NCBI RefSeq assembly: GCF_963675905.1
Contig: NZ_OY780936.1
Location: forward strand, 3,047,946 to 3,111,945
DNA: 64,000 nt
Origin: an uncultured Bacteroides sp.
GTDB taxonomy: Bacteria; Bacteroidota; Bacteroidia; Bacteroidales; Bacteroidaceae
Direction: 5' to 3'
In this document: piece by piece, positions 1-10,508 of the stretch
Layout: each line of letters starts with the position of its first letter
Numbering within the stretch: position 1 is the stretch's first letter
Made by a program: the position numbers and the translations under genes
Notes under the pieces: model-generated
What the model was told of the DNA's origin: nothing
What the model saw: the letters and a program-made list of their open reading frames with translations, nothing else
Database searches by the model: none

Positions 1-50
1 ATAATTTTGTAGACATACTAAAATATAATTAGTTTATTAAATTAATTTGG

Positions 51-82
51 CAAAGATAAGATTTTCTAAATAGTGCAACAAA
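51..82 (-). promoter_or_regulatory. Bacteroides-type promoter for a gene left of the window
   Basis: On the minus strand a -33 element TTTG (positions 82-79) is followed after 20 bases by the -7 element TATCTTTG (58-51). This matches the TTTG-N19/20-TAnnTTTG pattern of the Bacteroides primary sigma factor. It points leftwards, so the gene it serves lies outside the window. Confidence 0.5.
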
Positions 83-177
83 GGTATTCGGATTTTTTAA
101 GTATGATACTCACCTCTTTATACTTTCTTTTATTTCCTTTTAGCAAAAAAGAGAATATCAAAGGCTAAGAAAAAAGA

Positions 178-213
178 AGTCCCGACCAAAAACGTATGTT
201 ATTGGCCGGGACT
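178..213 (-). terminator. Rho-independent terminator of the acyl-CoA ligase gene
   Basis: A 12-bp stem (AGTCCCGACCAA with TTGGCCGGGACT, one mismatch) has a 12-base loop. On the minus strand it is followed by TCTTTTTTCTT. It lies 20 bases after the stop of the acyl-CoA ligase gene. Confidence 0.85.
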
Positions 214-233
214 AAAAAGCTATATTCTAACTA

Positions 234-1883
234 TTAGATAATTTGAATTCCTTGTTCTTCACAAAGTTTTAAGCTCATTTCTTTCAGCTTAAACTTCTGA
301 ATCTTACCACTTCCCGTCATCGGGAATTCATTGATAAAGAATACATATTTAGGTATCTTATATCTTGATATTTTATCCTTGCAATATTCACGTACATCAG
401 ATGTCTGCATATCAACACCTTCATGAAGAATAATAAATGCACCTACCTCTTCACCATACTTTTCAGATGGTACTCCGGCAACCTGCACATCTTTCACTCC
501 TGGAAGTTTATATAAAAACTCTTCTATTTCACGAGGATAAATATTTTCTCCTCCACGAATAATCATATCCTTAATACGACCTGTAATACGGTAATTACCA
601 TCCTCGTCTTTTATTCCAAGATCTCCGGAATGAAGGAATCCATTCTTATCAATAACCTCTGCTGTTGCATCAGGATTCTTATAATATCCTTTCATTGTAT
701 TATAACCACGGTTACACATTTCACCCTGAACACCAACTGGGCACTCTTCACCTGTTTCCGGATCGAGAACTTTTACTTCGGTAAATTCGAATTCATAACC
801 CACAGTATTGCATCTGGCTTCAAAGGAATCGTCTATTCGGGTTTGAGTCATACCAGGCGACGTCTCTGTAAGACCGTAAACACTGGTAACCTTCATATAC
901 ATTTTTTCCTGCACCTGCTTCATTAATTCCACAGGACAGAGTGATCCGGCCATAATACCTGTACGAAGCGAAGTAAGATCGAACATATCGAACATTGGAT
1001 GATGAAGTTCGGCTATGAACATTGTTGGTACACCGTAAACAGCAGTACACCTTTCTTTATGAATAGAAGCAAGAACAACCAACGGATCAAAACGCTCTAC
1101 CATTACTTGTGTACATCCATGTGTTAACACATTCATAGATGCAAGTACTACTCCAAAACAGTGAAACAGAGGTACACAGCAACAAAGCTTATCATCAGCC
1201 GTAAACTTCATGTGCTCACCGGTTAGATAGCCATTGTTTGCAATATTATGATGAGAGAGCATAACCCCTTTTGGGAAACCAGTAGTACCGGAGGTATACT
1301 GCATATTCACAACATCATGACAATTAACCTGCTTTTTAGCTTCATCCAGAGTACTGTTGTCCATATTACGTCCAAGAAGAAGTATTTCCTGTGAATTATA
1401 CATTCCACGCAACTTTTCCTGACCGATATAAATCACGTTCTTCATTTCAGGAAAATGCTTGCTCTCCAGATGTCCACGTTGACAGGTTTTTAGTTCCGGC
1501 AACATTTTATTGACCATATCCACAAAGTCACTATCTCTGTCACCGTTGGTAATACATAATGTGTGCATATCTGAATTCTTGCAAAGATATTCCAACTCAG
1601 ACAGCTTATAATTGGTATTAACCGTAACATATATAGCACCTATCTTGGCACAGGCATAAAGATATGTAAGCCAGTCGGGCACATTAGTCGCCCAGATTCC
1701 TACATGCGAACCTTTGGTTACGCCAATAGAAAGAAGCCCCTTTGCCATTTCATCAACACGATCATTAAATTGATTCCAGGTAAAGCGTAAGTTTCTGTCG
1801 GAATAAACAATGTATTCCTTATCGGGAGTTACCTCAGCCCAGTGCTCCAGCCACTGCCCCAAGGTTCTGTCAAATAACTGCAT
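234..1883 (-). CDS. AMP-forming acyl-CoA ligase (fatty-acid--CoA ligase family)
   Basis: This 549-residue protein belongs to the ANL adenylating superfamily. It should activate a carboxylic acid with ATP to an acyl-adenylate and transfer the acyl group to CoA in the cytoplasm. Visible motifs are the phosphate-binding loop [11 protein letters not shown] near residue 195, VYGLTET, HSGDLG, the hinge [16 protein letters not shown] near 440, and the C-terminal MTGSGKIQK with the catalytic lysine near 525. The length is usual for medium- or long-chain ligases; the substrate cannot be read from sequence. It lies 16 bases downstream of the XRE-cupin gene on the same strand, so the two are probably co-transcribed and the regulator may sense the ligase's substrate or product (inference). 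Confidence 0.9.
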   Translation of the reverse strand: MQLFDRTLGQWLEHWAEVTPDKEYIVYSDRNLRFTWNQFNDRVDEMAKGLLSIGVTKGSHVGIWATNVPDWLTYLYACAKIGAIYVTVNTNYKLSELEYLCKNSDMHTLCITNGDRDSDFVDMVNKMLPELKTCQRGHLESKHFPEMKNVIYIGQEKLRGMYNSQEILLLGRNMDNSTLDEAKKQVNCHDVVNMQYTSGTTGFPKGVMLSHHNIANNGYLTGEHMKFTADDKLCCCVPLFHCFGVVLASMNVLTHGCTQVMVERFDPLVVLASIHKERCTAVYGVPTMFIAELHHPMFDMFDLTSLRTGIMAGSLCPVELMKQVQEKMYMKVTSVYGLTETSPGMTQTRIDDSFEARCNTVGYEFEFTEVKVLDPETGEECPVGVQGEMCNRGYNTMKGYYKNPDATAEVIDKNGFLHSGDLGIKDEDGNYRITGRIKDMIIRGGENIYPREIEEFLYKLPGVKDVQVAGVPSEKYGEEVGAFIILHEGVDMQTSDVREYCKDKISRYKIPKYVFFINEFPMTGSGKIQKFKLKEMSLKLCEEQGIQII

Positions 1884-1899
1884 AGATGTGTATTATGTA

Positions 1900-2475
1900 T
1901 TAAATAGGAGTATAGATTACGGCTAATATTTTAGCAGCTTGTCCTTCAAAAGCATGCACGTGGTGAGGAACAATAGAATCATAATAAATACTATCTCCTT
2001 TTTCAAGTACATACGTGTTCTTTCCATAGTTAATTTCCATTGTTCCTTCCATAACCATAATAAATTCTTCACCTTCATGAGAAGAAAGAATAAATTCATT
2101 ATCTGAACTTTCGGCAACATCGATAATGAAAGGTTCCATATGGCGGTCGGCTTTCGATTTTGAAAGGGAATGGTATTCCATATGTTTGCGGGAACGAACA
2201 GCATTGTTAGAGAAGCTAATGGTATCAGAAGCCTCCTTCATGCGACAAATTACCGGTCCTTCATCTGTCATATCATCAAGGAAGGTACCTAAACGTACTC
2301 CCAGCACACGTGCGATTTTGATCAGTGGCGCCAAAGAAGGTATATCTATATTATTTTCAATACGTTCAATTTGCTCAACTCCCAAACCAGAACGTTCAGC
2401 CAAGTCTTCAATACTTATTTCTTTTGATTCCCGAAGTGCTTTAATCTTCTCTCCTACAATTTTACTATTGTCCAT
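1900..2475 (-). CDS. XRE-family regulator with C-terminal cupin domain
   Basis: This 191-residue protein has a helix-turn-helix domain at about residues 8-62 (ALRESKEISIEDLAERSGLG region) and a small beta-barrel cupin domain at about 110-187 (SSHEGEEFIMVMEGTMEI and the following segment with PHHVHAFEG). HTH-cupin proteins are one-component regulators in which the cupin binds a small ligand. It is the first gene of a likely two-gene operon with the acyl-CoA ligase. A good -7 box on the minus strand (TATTTTTG at 2522-2515) lies 40 bases upstream of the ATG, with no clear -33 element. The ligand is unknown. Confidence 0.88.
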   Translation of the reverse strand: MDNSKIVGEKIKALRESKEISIEDLAERSGLGVEQIERIENNIDIPSLAPLIKIARVLGVRLGTFLDDMTDEGPVICRMKEASDTISFSNNAVRSRKHMEYHSLSKSKADRHMEPFIIDVAESSDNEFILSSHEGEEFIMVMEGTMEINYGKNTYVLEKGDSIYYDSIVPHHVHAFEGQAAKILAVIYTPI

Positions 2476-2674
2476 ATATATACTTTAATATATTAATTCA
2501 TTATCAATTGTCGGCAAAAATAGATAAATCTTTAATCAAATAAAAGGATTTTATAAGAAATTATCATGATCAATGAATAACCTTTTATTAAGAACATATA
2601 GAATAACACACAGAAAGGAACTTTGTTCCCAATATTATATAAAGATTATGTAGGAGAAGGGGGGCATGAAAAAA

Positions 2675-2709
2675 TCAAGGTCGCTTCCTAGTATAGGAAA
2701 CGACCTTGA
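2675..2709 (-). terminator. Rho-independent terminator of rpsO
   Basis: The arms TCAAGGTCG and CGACCTTGA are extended by TTCC/GGAA. On the minus strand the hairpin is followed by TTTTTTC, 18 bases after the rpsO stop. Confidence 0.85.
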
Positions 2710-2727
2710 AAATTCGTTCGTAAGAAA

Positions 2728-2997
2728 TTACTTTCTTAATCCGAGAGTCTTAATAATTGCACGATATCTTTCGATATCATTGTTTTTAAGGTAGTTAAGC
2801 AATTTACGACGTTTACCTACCAAAATAGTTAATGATCTCTCTGTGGTATAATCTTTTCTGTTGAGCTTAAGGTGCTCAGTCAGGTGAGAAATACGGTATG
2901 AGAACAATGCTATCTGAGATTCAGGTGACCCAGTATCAGTGTTAGACGTTCCGTACTTTTCAAAGATTTCTTTTTTCTTAGCTACATCTAAATACAT
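2728..2997 (-). CDS. rpsO: 30S ribosomal protein S15
   Basis: This 89-residue protein has the S15 signature: GTSNTDTGSPESQIALFSYR near the N-terminus, then HLTEHLKLNRKDYTTERSL and the C-terminal GKRRKLLNYLKNNDIERY. S15 binds 16S rRNA early in small-subunit assembly. An upstream in-frame ATG at 3042 would add 15 residues. I chose 2997 because it gives the standard 89-residue length with the usual MYLD start, and because the best promoter lies at 3040-3070 and would begin transcription inside the longer form. The gene is single, with its own promoter and terminator. Confidence 0.97.
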   Translation of the reverse strand: MYLDVAKKKEIFEKYGTSNTDTGSPESQIALFSYRISHLTEHLKLNRKDYTTERSLTILVGKRRKLLNYLKNNDIERYRAIIKTLGLRK

Positions 2998-3039
2998 AAT
3001 TCTTAGATTTTTTATATATAAAATATTTCTTTGAGCGTG

Positions 3040-3070
3040 CAAAGATAGAGATTATCTTCTATTCCACAAA
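3040..3070 (-). promoter_or_regulatory. rpsO promoter
   Basis: On the minus strand TTTG (3070-3067), a 19-base spacer and TATCTTTG (3047-3040) match the Bacteroides consensus closely. Transcription should begin about 35-40 bases upstream of the chosen rpsO start. Confidence 0.65.
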
Positions 3071-3266
3071 GCTTTAAATCAAATAATTAATAAGTTTAGT
3101 GACTTTTTTATTAATCACTTTCTTTAAACTAACCTATTTTAACTTTAAAACGCAGGTTATTTTCATTAATACATCATTTTTCAGGTAGTTAGCTGTTGCT
3201 TTTACATCAATTAATATACAAGTTCCGATATTTTGTCGTACCTTTGCGGCCAAATTACTTACCTAT

Positions 3267-5066
3267 ATGCAAAATATTAGAAACATTGCAATTATTGCCC
3301 ATGTTGACCATGGGAAAACGACTTTAGTCGACAAGATGCTTTTAGCCGGACACTTGTTCCGCGACAATCAAACAAGTGGTGAATTAATTCTGGATAACAA
3401 TGACCTCGAACGAGAAAGAGGTATAACAATTCTTTCAAAGAACGTTTCCATCAATTATAAAGAAACAAAAATCAACATTATTGATACTCCGGGACACTCT
3501 GACTTCGGTGGTGAGGTTGAACGTGTGCTTAACATGGCAGACGGATGTGTATTATTGGTTGATGCTTTTGAAGGTCCAATGCCTCAAACACGTTTCGTTC
3601 TTCAAAAAGCACTTGAAATTGGCTTGAAACCCGTTGTTTGTATTAACAAGGTTGATAAACCAAACTGCCGCCCTGAAGAAGTTCACGAAATGGTATTCGA
3701 TTTAATGTGTAGCCTTGATGCAACAGAAGAGCAGTTAAACTTCCCGGTTATCTATGGTTCTGCAAAGAACGGATGGATGAGCGAAGACTGGCAACAGCCA
3801 ACTGACAACATACTTCCTTTATTGGATTGCATCGTTGAAAATATTCCAGCTCCTGAATTTTTAGAAGGAACTCCTCAGATGTTAATCACATCACTGGATT
3901 ATTCTTCATTTACAGGACGTATTGCCATCGGTCGTATTCACCGTGGTACATTAACAGAAAACATGGCTGTATCTTTGGTGAAAAGAAACGGTTCCATTGT
4001 TAAATCAAAAATCAAAGAGGTACATGTATTCGAAGGACTTGGACGTGCTAAAACATCCGAAGTCTCTTCCGGTGATATTTGTGCATTAATAGGTATAGAA
4101 AATTTTGATATCGGTGATTCAATCTGTGATATTGAGAATCCTGAGCCATTGAAACCAATTGCTATCGACGAGCCAACTATGAGTATGCTCTTCACAATCA
4201 ATGATTCTCCTTTCTTTGGGAAAGATGGTAAATATGTAACATCTCGTCACATTAACGACCGCTTGGAAAAAGAGTTGGATAAGAACCTTGCTCTTCGCGT
4301 TCAAAAAAGTGAGACTTCTGATAAATGGTTAGTATTTGGCCGTGGTGTACTTCACTTGTCTGTCCTGATCGAAACAATGCGTCGTGAAGGATATGAGCTT
4401 CAGGTAGGACAACCACAGGTTATCTATAAAGAAATAGACGGAAGAAGATGTGAACCTATTGAAGAACTTACAATCAATGTTACTGAAGAATATTCAAGTA
4501 AGATTATTGATATGGTTACTCGTAGAAAGGGTGAAATGACTTCTATGGAAAATAACGGTGAGCGCATTAATATGACATTTGATATGCCTTCACGCGGTAT
4601 CATCGGTTTACGTACCAACGTACTTACTGCATCTGCCGGAGAAGCTATCATGGCACACCGTTTTAAAGAATATCAACCACACAAGGGAGAAATCGAACGT
4701 CGTACCAACGGTTCTATTGTTGCAATGGAAGCAGGTACAGCATTTGCTTATGCAATCGACAAACTTCAGGATCGTGGTAAGTTCTTTATCTTCCCTCAGG
4801 AAGAGGTATATGCCGGACAAGTTGTTGGTGAACACTGCAAAGACAATGACCTTGTAGTTAATGTAACCAAATCAAAGAAGTTGACTAATACTCGCGCTTC
4901 CGGTACTGATGATAAAGCCAGAATTATTCCTCCTGTTGTTTTCTCACTAGAAGAAGCGTTGGAGTATATCAAGGAAGATGAATATGTAGAAATCACTCCT
5001 AAACACATGCGTATGCGCAAGGTCATCTTAGATGAAAATGAACGCAAACGTAGTTCAAGATCATAA
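3267..5066 (+). CDS. typA: Ribosome-associated GTPase TypA/BipA
   Basis: This 599-residue translational GTPase is related to EF-G and LepA. BipA binds the ribosome and helps 50S assembly and stress adaptation. GTP-binding motifs are G1 [10 protein letters not shown] (about residue 11), the switch [13 protein letters not shown] (about 75) and NKVDKP (about 130). The C-terminal half keeps the EF-G-like domains and the BipA-specific region ([20 protein letters not shown], then [15 protein letters not shown]). The length is typical. A perfect -7 box TACCTTTG at 3239-3246 lies 20 bases upstream of the ATG, so the leader is very short. The gene appears to be transcribed alone. Confidence 0.97.
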   Translation: MQNIRNIAIIAHVDHGKTTLVDKMLLAGHLFRDNQTSGELILDNNDLERERGITILSKNVSINYKETKINIIDTPGHSDFGGEVERVLNMADGCVLLVDAFEGPMPQTRFVLQKALEIGLKPVVCINKVDKPNCRPEEVHEMVFDLMCSLDATEEQLNFPVIYGSAKNGWMSEDWQQPTDNILPLLDCIVENIPAPEFLEGTPQMLITSLDYSSFTGRIAIGRIHRGTLTENMAVSLVKRNGSIVKSKIKEVHVFEGLGRAKTSEVSSGDICALIGIENFDIGDSICDIENPEPLKPIAIDEPTMSMLFTINDSPFFGKDGKYVTSRHINDRLEKELDKNLALRVQKSETSDKWLVFGRGVLHLSVLIETMRREGYELQVGQPQVIYKEIDGRRCEPIEELTINVTEEYSSKIIDMVTRRKGEMTSMENNGERINMTFDMPSRGIIGLRTNVLTASAGEAIMAHRFKEYQPHKGEIERRTNGSIVAMEAGTAFAYAIDKLQDRGKFFIFPQEEVYAGQVVGEHCKDNDLVVNVTKSKKLTNTRASGTDDKARIIPPVVFSLEEALEYIKEDEYVEITPKHMRMRKVILDENERKRSSRS

Positions 5067-5092
5067 TTGATTAAATAATCAATCCTCATAAT

Positions 5093-5125
5093 AAAGCCTG
5101 GAAGTTTTCTTTCAGGCTTTTTCTT
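5093..5125 (+). terminator. Rho-independent terminator of typA
   Basis: An 8-bp stem AAAGCCTG/CAGGCTTT is followed by TTTCTTT, 27 bases after the typA stop. Confidence 0.85.
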
Positions 5126-5445
5126 TATTCAAAAACATCTCCTGCATCATATCTGCGAACGGGTAATAGGGATTATTGATACTTATCTGCCCGATGAGTT
5201 GGCTATTAAAACACCTTTCTTTGGTAAAAACGCTCAGCAAACAAAAAGTTAAAACCTGAAATTATCTTGATTTTAATACTTCCGTTAATGCAGGTATTCT
5301 CTTTTCAACCAGACTAGTGAAGAACTAACAATAAGCAAGACTGCTGAAATATCAAATAAGTTTAGATAAAACAATTTTCATCTATCACAAAAGCAACTAA
5401 AGATAGGTACTAATAAATTGAAGCTTTTTCTAATCAATATAAATG
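5126..5445. other. Intergenic region between typA and pckA
   Basis: About 320 bases lie between two convergent genes. I see no gene of normal size. A plus-strand reading frame without a start stays open for roughly 45 codons up to about 5252 and reads like protein (ending TYLPDELAIKTPFFGKN and then AQQTKS), so it might be the decayed 3' end of an old gene. I recognise no family in it. The rest looks like unstructured AT-rich spacer. Confidence 0.35.
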
Positions 5446-5481
5446 AAAAGAGGGCAATCTCATACAAGACTGCCCTCTTTT
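5446..5481 (-). terminator. Rho-independent terminator of pckA
   Basis: Perfect 11-bp arms AAAAGAGGGCA/TGCCCTCTTTT enclose a 14-base loop. The U-rich flanks suit termination in either direction. It is 31 bases past the pckA stop. Confidence 0.85.
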
Positions 5482-5512
5482 GGTTCTATAAATATAAAGG
5501 GGGGTAACTTTA

Positions 5513-7114
5513 TTAAAGTTGAGGACCAGCAGCAACTAATGCTTTACCAGCGTCGTTACCAGTGAACTTAGCAAAGTTCTTGATGAAACGAGCAGAAAGA
5601 TCTTTTGCTTTTTCTTCCCATTGAGCTGCATCAGCATAAGTATCACGAGGATCTAAGATCGCAGGATCAACACCTGGAAGAGCTGTTGGAGTTACAAATG
5701 AGAAGTAAGGGATAGTCTTAGTTTCAGCCTTGTCGATTGAACCGTCAAGGATAGCATCGATAATACCTCTTGTATCTTTGATAGAGATTCTCTTACCAGT
5801 ACCATTCCAACCAGTGTTAACCAAGTATGCTTTTGCACCTGATTTATCCATCTTCTTAACCAATTCCTGAGCATATTTTGTTGGGTGCAAAGAAAGGAAT
5901 GCAGCACCGAAACAAGAAGAGAATGTTGGAGTTGGTTCAGTAATACCACGTTCTGTTCCAGCTAATTTAGCAGTGAAACCAGAAAGGAAGTAATATTGAG
6001 TTTGTTCTGGAGATAAGATAGATACTGGAGGAAGAACACCGAATGCGTCAGCTGACAAGAAGATTACTTTCTTAGCAGCAGGAGCCTTAGAAACTGGCTT
6101 AACGATGTTATTAATATGATAAATTGGGTAAGAAACACGAGTGTTTTCTGTTACTGATTTATCATCGAAGTTGATCTTACCATTAGCATCAACAGTTACG
6201 TTTTCAAGAAGAGCGTCACGTTTGATAGCAGCGTAGATATCTGGTTCGTGTTCTTTGCTTAAGTTGATAACTTTAGCGTAGCAACCACCTTCGAAGTTGA
6301 ATACACCTTCGTCATCCCATCCGTGTTCGTCATCACCAATCAGCTGACGTTTTGGATCTGTAGAAAGAGTAGTTTTACCAGTTCCTGACAAACCGAAGAA
6401 GATAGCTGTTTCACCTTTTTCGTTAGTGTTTGCAGAGCAGTGCATAGAAGCCATTCCTTGTAATGGAAGTAAGTAGTTCATATAAGAGAACAAACCTTTC
6501 TTCATTTCACCACCATACCAAGTATTAATAATAACCTGTTCTTTGCTTGTTAAATTGAAAACAGTAGCTGTTTCTGAATTCAAGCCTAATTCTTTCCAAT
6601 TTTCAACTTTAGCTTTAGAAGCATTGAATGATACAAAATCAGGTTCACCATAGTTAGCCAATTCTTCTTCAGTTGGGCGAATGAACATATTCTTAACGAA
6701 ATGAGCTTGCCAAGCAACTTCCATGATGAAACGAACTTTGATACGAGAATTTTCGTTTGCACCGCAGAAAGTATCCATTACAAAAAGCTTCTTATTTGAA
6801 AGTTGCTCTACTGCAATTTCTTTCAAACTTTTCCAAGCTTCTGTAGTAACAGGCTTATTATCATTCTTATATTCTTCTGAAGTCCACCATACAGTATTTT
6901 CGCTAGTTTCGTCTTTAACGAAGAATTTATCCTTAGGAGAACGACCTGTATAAATACCAGTCATTACATTAACTGCACCTAGTTCTGTTTCCTGACCTTT
7001 TTCGTAGCCTTCCAAACCAGCCTTTGTCTCTTCTGCGAACAATTGTTCGTAAGATGGATTGTGTAGGATTTCAGCACCTACAATGCCATACTTGCTTAAA
7101 TCTAAGTTTGCCAT
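5513..7114 (-). CDS. pckA: Phosphoenolpyruvate carboxykinase (ATP)
   Basis: This 533-residue protein is the ATP-type PEP carboxykinase, interconverting oxaloacetate plus ATP with PEP, CO2 and ADP. In fermenting Bacteroides it is generally thought to run in the carboxylating direction towards succinate and propionate. Visible motifs are the kinase-1a P-loop [15 protein letters not shown], the following [11 protein letters not shown] (metal binding), [13 protein letters not shown] near the N-terminus and [17 protein letters not shown]. The length is normal. A minus-strand -7 box TACTTTTG (7210-7203) lies about 90 bases upstream of the ATG. Confidence 0.97.
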   Translation of the reverse strand: MANLDLSKYGIVGAEILHNPSYEQLFAEETKAGLEGYEKGQETELGAVNVMTGIYTGRSPKDKFFVKDETSENTVWWTSEEYKNDNKPVTTEAWKSLKEIAVEQLSNKKLFVMDTFCGANENSRIKVRFIMEVAWQAHFVKNMFIRPTEEELANYGEPDFVSFNASKAKVENWKELGLNSETATVFNLTSKEQVIINTWYGGEMKKGLFSYMNYLLPLQGMASMHCSANTNEKGETAIFFGLSGTGKTTLSTDPKRQLIGDDEHGWDDEGVFNFEGGCYAKVINLSKEHEPDIYAAIKRDALLENVTVDANGKINFDDKSVTENTRVSYPIYHINNIVKPVSKAPAAKKVIFLSADAFGVLPPVSILSPEQTQYYFLSGFTAKLAGTERGITEPTPTFSSCFGAAFLSLHPTKYAQELVKKMDKSGAKAYLVNTGWNGTGKRISIKDTRGIIDAILDGSIDKAETKTIPYFSFVTPTALPGVDPAILDPRDTYADAAQWEEKAKDLSARFIKNFAKFTGNDAGKALVAAGPQL

Positions 7115-7354
7115 TTCTTTTGAATTAATTTAAATTGGTAATACTATATCTCTATTTTAATCTACTTTACCTTGGTTTCAAGTAATCCTTGTAAATCGAG
7201 TACAAAAGTAATACTTTATTTGGAAAGAAATAACATATTAAAGAAATTTTTCTTTAATTAGATTCGTTTTATAATTACATAACAATTTAACGTAGACATT
7301 GCGATTCATTTAAAAGAATTTTCGTTATTTTGCAAATTGGTAAGTAGGCAAGCA

Positions 7355-8659
7355 ATGATAATAGTATTTGCTCATAAAAAGAGCTCAAGATTGGAGTATA
7401 TTTTTTCCCGGATATTCAAAGATATATTGGGAGTTGAGTTCTTTTTTTCCACTAATAAACAGGAATTTATCAATTCACAATTACCATCTATCAATTATTC
7501 CACCGAAGATCTTAATAAAGGCATCTGGATTGTTCCCCATTCCTTATTATATGATATAGGTATTGAAAAAACAGAGATCGATAAAATTATTCTCTGGAAA
7601 AATATGCCAGCTTTCTTTTCACAAGAGAAAGGAGATATCCCTTTTGATTTATTTGCGGCAGCTTTTTATTTAATTACCCGGTATGAGGAATACCATTCAG
7701 TAGCACTCGATAATCACGGGCGATATCAATACACTAATAGTATTATAAAGAAAATGGGCTGCATTGAAGAGCCCATAGTTGATCAATGGGCTTATGCACT
7801 CAAAACAGAATTGCTTAAAGCTTATCCCGAATGCAAGTTCTTGCCACGATCATTCCGTTTTGTTCCTACGATTGATATTGACCATCCCTATCTTTACCGG
7901 AATAAAGGTTTTGCTTTAAATGCACTCTGTCTGATGAAAGATTTAATAAAAATGGATTTTTCTATTTTCAGAGAGCGTCTTTTAACCATTCTACATTTAA
8001 AAGAAGATATATATTTTAATTTCGAGTTCCTTCTCCAGCTTTATCAAGACCTTGGAGTTAAGGGACTTTTCTTTGTACACGTAGGACCTTACGGTAAATT
8101 TGACCGAAGATATATTTACGCATCTAAACGCTATAGAAAAGTATTAAGAAGGATAGCCGGAAAACATGAGGTAAATATCCATCCTTCATACATAGCAGCA
8201 TTCAACAACCTACAGTTTTGTGAAGAAAAAATGGAGCTAGAGAGAATCCTGAGCAGAAGAATTGAAGCTAGCAGGCAGCATTTCTTACGTTTTAGGTTTC
8301 CTGAGACTTTCAGACAGTTACTGAGTGCAGACATTCACGATGATTACTCCGTTCTGTATTCTAATCAATATGGATTCCGAGCAGGAACAAGTATTCCATT
8401 TCCATTCTATGATTTAGAAAAAGAGCAGGAAACAAGTCTTATCATTCACCCAACTGCAGTTATGGATGTTAACTTGAATAGAGATTTCAATATGAATCCT
8501 CAGGAAGCACTTGAAAAGATTAAAGAGCTTGCTAAGAAAGTTAAAGCTGTTAATGGTGATTTCATAACTCTTTTCCACAATTCTTCATTAGCTGAAGATA
8601 GTTTTTGGAAAGGATGGAGGGACATGTATACAAAAATGATAGAACAAATCAAACAATAA
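7355..8659 (+). CDS. Polysaccharide deacetylase-like protein (DUF7033-type N-terminus)
   Basis: This protein of about 434 residues resembles the Bacteroidota family annotated as polysaccharide deacetylase with an N-terminal DUF7033 region. Motifs that could form the metal-binding NodB site are TIDIDHPY near residue 174, HPSY about 95 residues later, and a late LFHNSSL. It has no signal peptide. The substrate is unknown; family members often act on cell-wall or exopolysaccharide sugars. A TTG codon at 7337 would add six residues, but the ATG at 7355 is preferred. The neighbouring upp gene begins 20 bases downstream and may share the transcript. Confidence 0.7.
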   Translation: MIIVFAHKKSSRLEYIFSRIFKDILGVEFFFSTNKQEFINSQLPSINYSTEDLNKGIWIVPHSLLYDIGIEKTEIDKIILWKNMPAFFSQEKGDIPFDLFAAAFYLITRYEEYHSVALDNHGRYQYTNSIIKKMGCIEEPIVDQWAYALKTELLKAYPECKFLPRSFRFVPTIDIDHPYLYRNKGFALNALCLMKDLIKMDFSIFRERLLTILHLKEDIYFNFEFLLQLYQDLGVKGLFFVHVGPYGKFDRRYIYASKRYRKVLRRIAGKHEVNIHPSYIAAFNNLQFCEEKMELERILSRRIEASRQHFLRFRFPETFRQLLSADIHDDYSVLYSNQYGFRAGTSIPFPFYDLEKEQETSLIIHPTAVMDVNLNRDFNMNPQEALEKIKELAKKVKAVNGDFITLFHNSSLAEDSFWKGWRDMYTKMIEQIKQ

Positions 8660-8679
8660 ATTATTTAATAAAAAAAACA

Positions 8680-9333
8680 ATGAAAATTATCAATTTCGGT
8701 GAAACAAATTCTATCCTAAATCAGTACGTTTCAGAAATAAGAAACGTAGAAGTTCAAAACGACCGTTTGCGTTTCCGACGTAATATTGAACGCATCGGCG
8801 AGATTATGGCATACGAGATGAGTAAAGAGTTTACCTACTCAACCAAAAACATTCAGACTCCGCTGGGTATTGCCCCTACAAATACTCCGGATAACAGAAT
8901 CGTTATCAGTACTATCCTTCGTGCAGGACTTCCTTTCCACCAAGGATTTCTAAATTATTTCGACACAGCAGAGAATGCTTTTGTTTCTGCATATCGTAAG
9001 TACAAGGATGCACTTAAGTTTGAAATAAATATTGAATATATTGCTTCACCAAGAATTGCAGGTAAAACACTGATTATTACAGATCCAATGCTTGCAACCG
9101 GGAGCTCACTGGAACTTAGTTACGGAGCAATGCTAACGAAAGGTCGTCCTGAAGAAATACATGTTGCATGTATTATTGCAAGCAAGCAAGCTCTTGAATA
9201 TATTCAGAATGTTTTCCCTGAAGAAAAGACAACTATCTGGTGCGCTGCAATTGATCCTGAAATTGATTCTCATTCTTATATTATTCCAGGATTAGGAGAT
9301 GCTGGAGATTTAGCTTACGGAGAAAAAGAATAA
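8680..9333 (+). CDS. upp: Uracil phosphoribosyltransferase
   Basis: This 217-residue protein salvages uracil with PRPP to make UMP. The PRPP loop TDPMLATGSS is visible near residue 130, together with RAGLPFHQGFL and the C-terminal PGLGDAGDLAYG, which closes over uracil in this family. An in-frame ATG at 8605 would overlap the upstream gene by 55 bases. The ATG at 8680 fits the family length and a start at MKIINFGETNS. Confidence 0.95.
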   Translation: MKIINFGETNSILNQYVSEIRNVEVQNDRLRFRRNIERIGEIMAYEMSKEFTYSTKNIQTPLGIAPTNTPDNRIVISTILRAGLPFHQGFLNYFDTAENAFVSAYRKYKDALKFEINIEYIASPRIAGKTLIITDPMLATGSSLELSYGAMLTKGRPEEIHVACIIASKQALEYIQNVFPEEKTTIWCAAIDPEIDSHSYIIPGLGDAGDLAYGEKE

Positions 9334-9437
9334 TAGATATGTTTCAATAAAGGAGGCTATCAAAATAAAGTAAAATTAAGTCTCTGAAAATTGAATATTT
9401 AAAAACGGTCTCAGATAGGAACCCGAAAAAAGAGATA

Positions 9438-9470
9438 AAGAAGGGGCTGTTCATTGAACAGCCCCTTCTT
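9438..9470. terminator. Bidirectional terminator between upp and korB
   Basis: A 33-base near-perfect palindrome has arms AAGAAGGGGCTGTTCA and TGAACAGCCCCTTCTT. It lies between the convergent upp and korB genes, with A/T-rich tracts on both sides, so it can serve both. Confidence 0.85.
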
Positions 9471-9493
9471 ATTATATTTAGTATAGATGAGAA

Positions 9494-10507
9494 TTATTTG
9501 ATTTCCCAGATTTCACCACTAAGCAAGAAATCTTCTAGTTTACGAATAGGTTTCTTTGCCTGAACGTCCTTTATTTGTGCATGTACACATTCTTCATAGC
9601 TAAGAGCCTCAACATCTCTAATTACTCCCAAAGCAATAGGAAAATCAGGCCCTTCCATTAAAGCAAGTTTCATATGAAGAGTATTATCTTCACAATGAGC
9701 ATCATGTACAAGGATATCCTTTTCTGTGATACCATTTTCGCCCAAAGTCACCACTTTAAGACCAAATCCTTCCTGCATCAAACCTTTTTCATTGTTTTCG
9801 CCAAACAACATAGGTTGTCCATGCTTAAGATGAATTGCATTCTTAGCACGTCCTTCTTTCGTAGCAACAGCAGTATGACAACCATCATTGAAGATTACAC
9901 AGTTTTGCAGAACCTCAACAACAGAAGCTCCTTTATGACGAGCCGAAGCTGTTAATACTTCTACAGAACACGGGCCATCTACATCCACACATCTTCCAAA
10001 GAACTTACCTCTTGCACCAAATATTAATTCTGCAGGGCGGAAAGGATCTTCGACTGTTCCATAAGGAGACGATTTTGATACAAATCCTCGAGGAGAAGTT
10101 GGAGAGTATTGTCCTTTAGTCAGACCATAAATACGATTATTCAGAAGAACCAAATTGATATTCACATTTCTGCGAATGGCATGGATAAAATGATTTCCAC
10201 CAATAGCCAATCCATCACCATCACCTGAGATCTGCCAAACAGTCAAATCCGGATTGGCAACCTTTACACCGGTAGCAATTGCTGCCGCACGTCCGTGAAT
10301 GGTATGAAAACCATAAGTATTCATATAATAAGGTAAGCGGGAAGAGCATCCAATACCCGAAATAACGGCTGTCATATTAGGAGCAATACCCAATTCAGCC
10401 ATAGCCCTGTGTAATGAATTCAATAATGCATGATCACCACAACCCGGACACCAACGAACATACTGGTCACTCTTAAAATCTTTTGCTGTATATAATTGTT
10501 CGCTCAT
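9494..10507 (-). CDS. korB: 2-oxoacid:ferredoxin oxidoreductase, beta subunit
   Basis: This 337-residue thiamine-diphosphate-binding subunit works with the KorA-like subunit encoded one base upstream on the same strand. Visible features are the CPGCGDH motif near residue 18, the ThDP/metal motif beginning GDGDGLAIGGNHFIHA and ending at LLNN, and GLTKGQYSPTS. The enzyme oxidatively decarboxylates a 2-oxoacid (2-oxoglutarate by family resemblance) to acyl-CoA with reduced ferredoxin, or runs in reverse as a ferredoxin-driven carboxylase. No separate ferredoxin-like delta subunit gene is adjacent. Confidence 0.93.
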   Translation of the reverse strand: MSEQLYTAKDFKSDQYVRWCPGCGDHALLNSLHRAMAELGIAPNMTAVISGIGCSSRLPYYMNTYGFHTIHGRAAAIATGVKVANPDLTVWQISGDGDGLAIGGNHFIHAIRRNVNINLVLLNNRIYGLTKGQYSPTSPRGFVSKSSPYGTVEDPFRPAELIFGARGKFFGRCVDVDGPCSVEVLTASARHKGASVVEVLQNCVIFNDGCHTAVATKEGRAKNAIHLKHGQPMLFGENNEKGLMQEGFGLKVVTLGENGITEKDILVHDAHCEDNTLHMKLALMEGPDFPIALGVIRDVEALSYEECVHAQIKDVQAKKPIRKLEDFLLSGEIWEIK

Positions 10508-10508
10508 C

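Noticed and set aside
630-926. Plus-strand open frame opposite the acyl-CoA ligase gene
   Set aside because: It has no family resemblance and lies wholly within a well-supported gene on the other strand. Similar antisense frames occur throughout the window.
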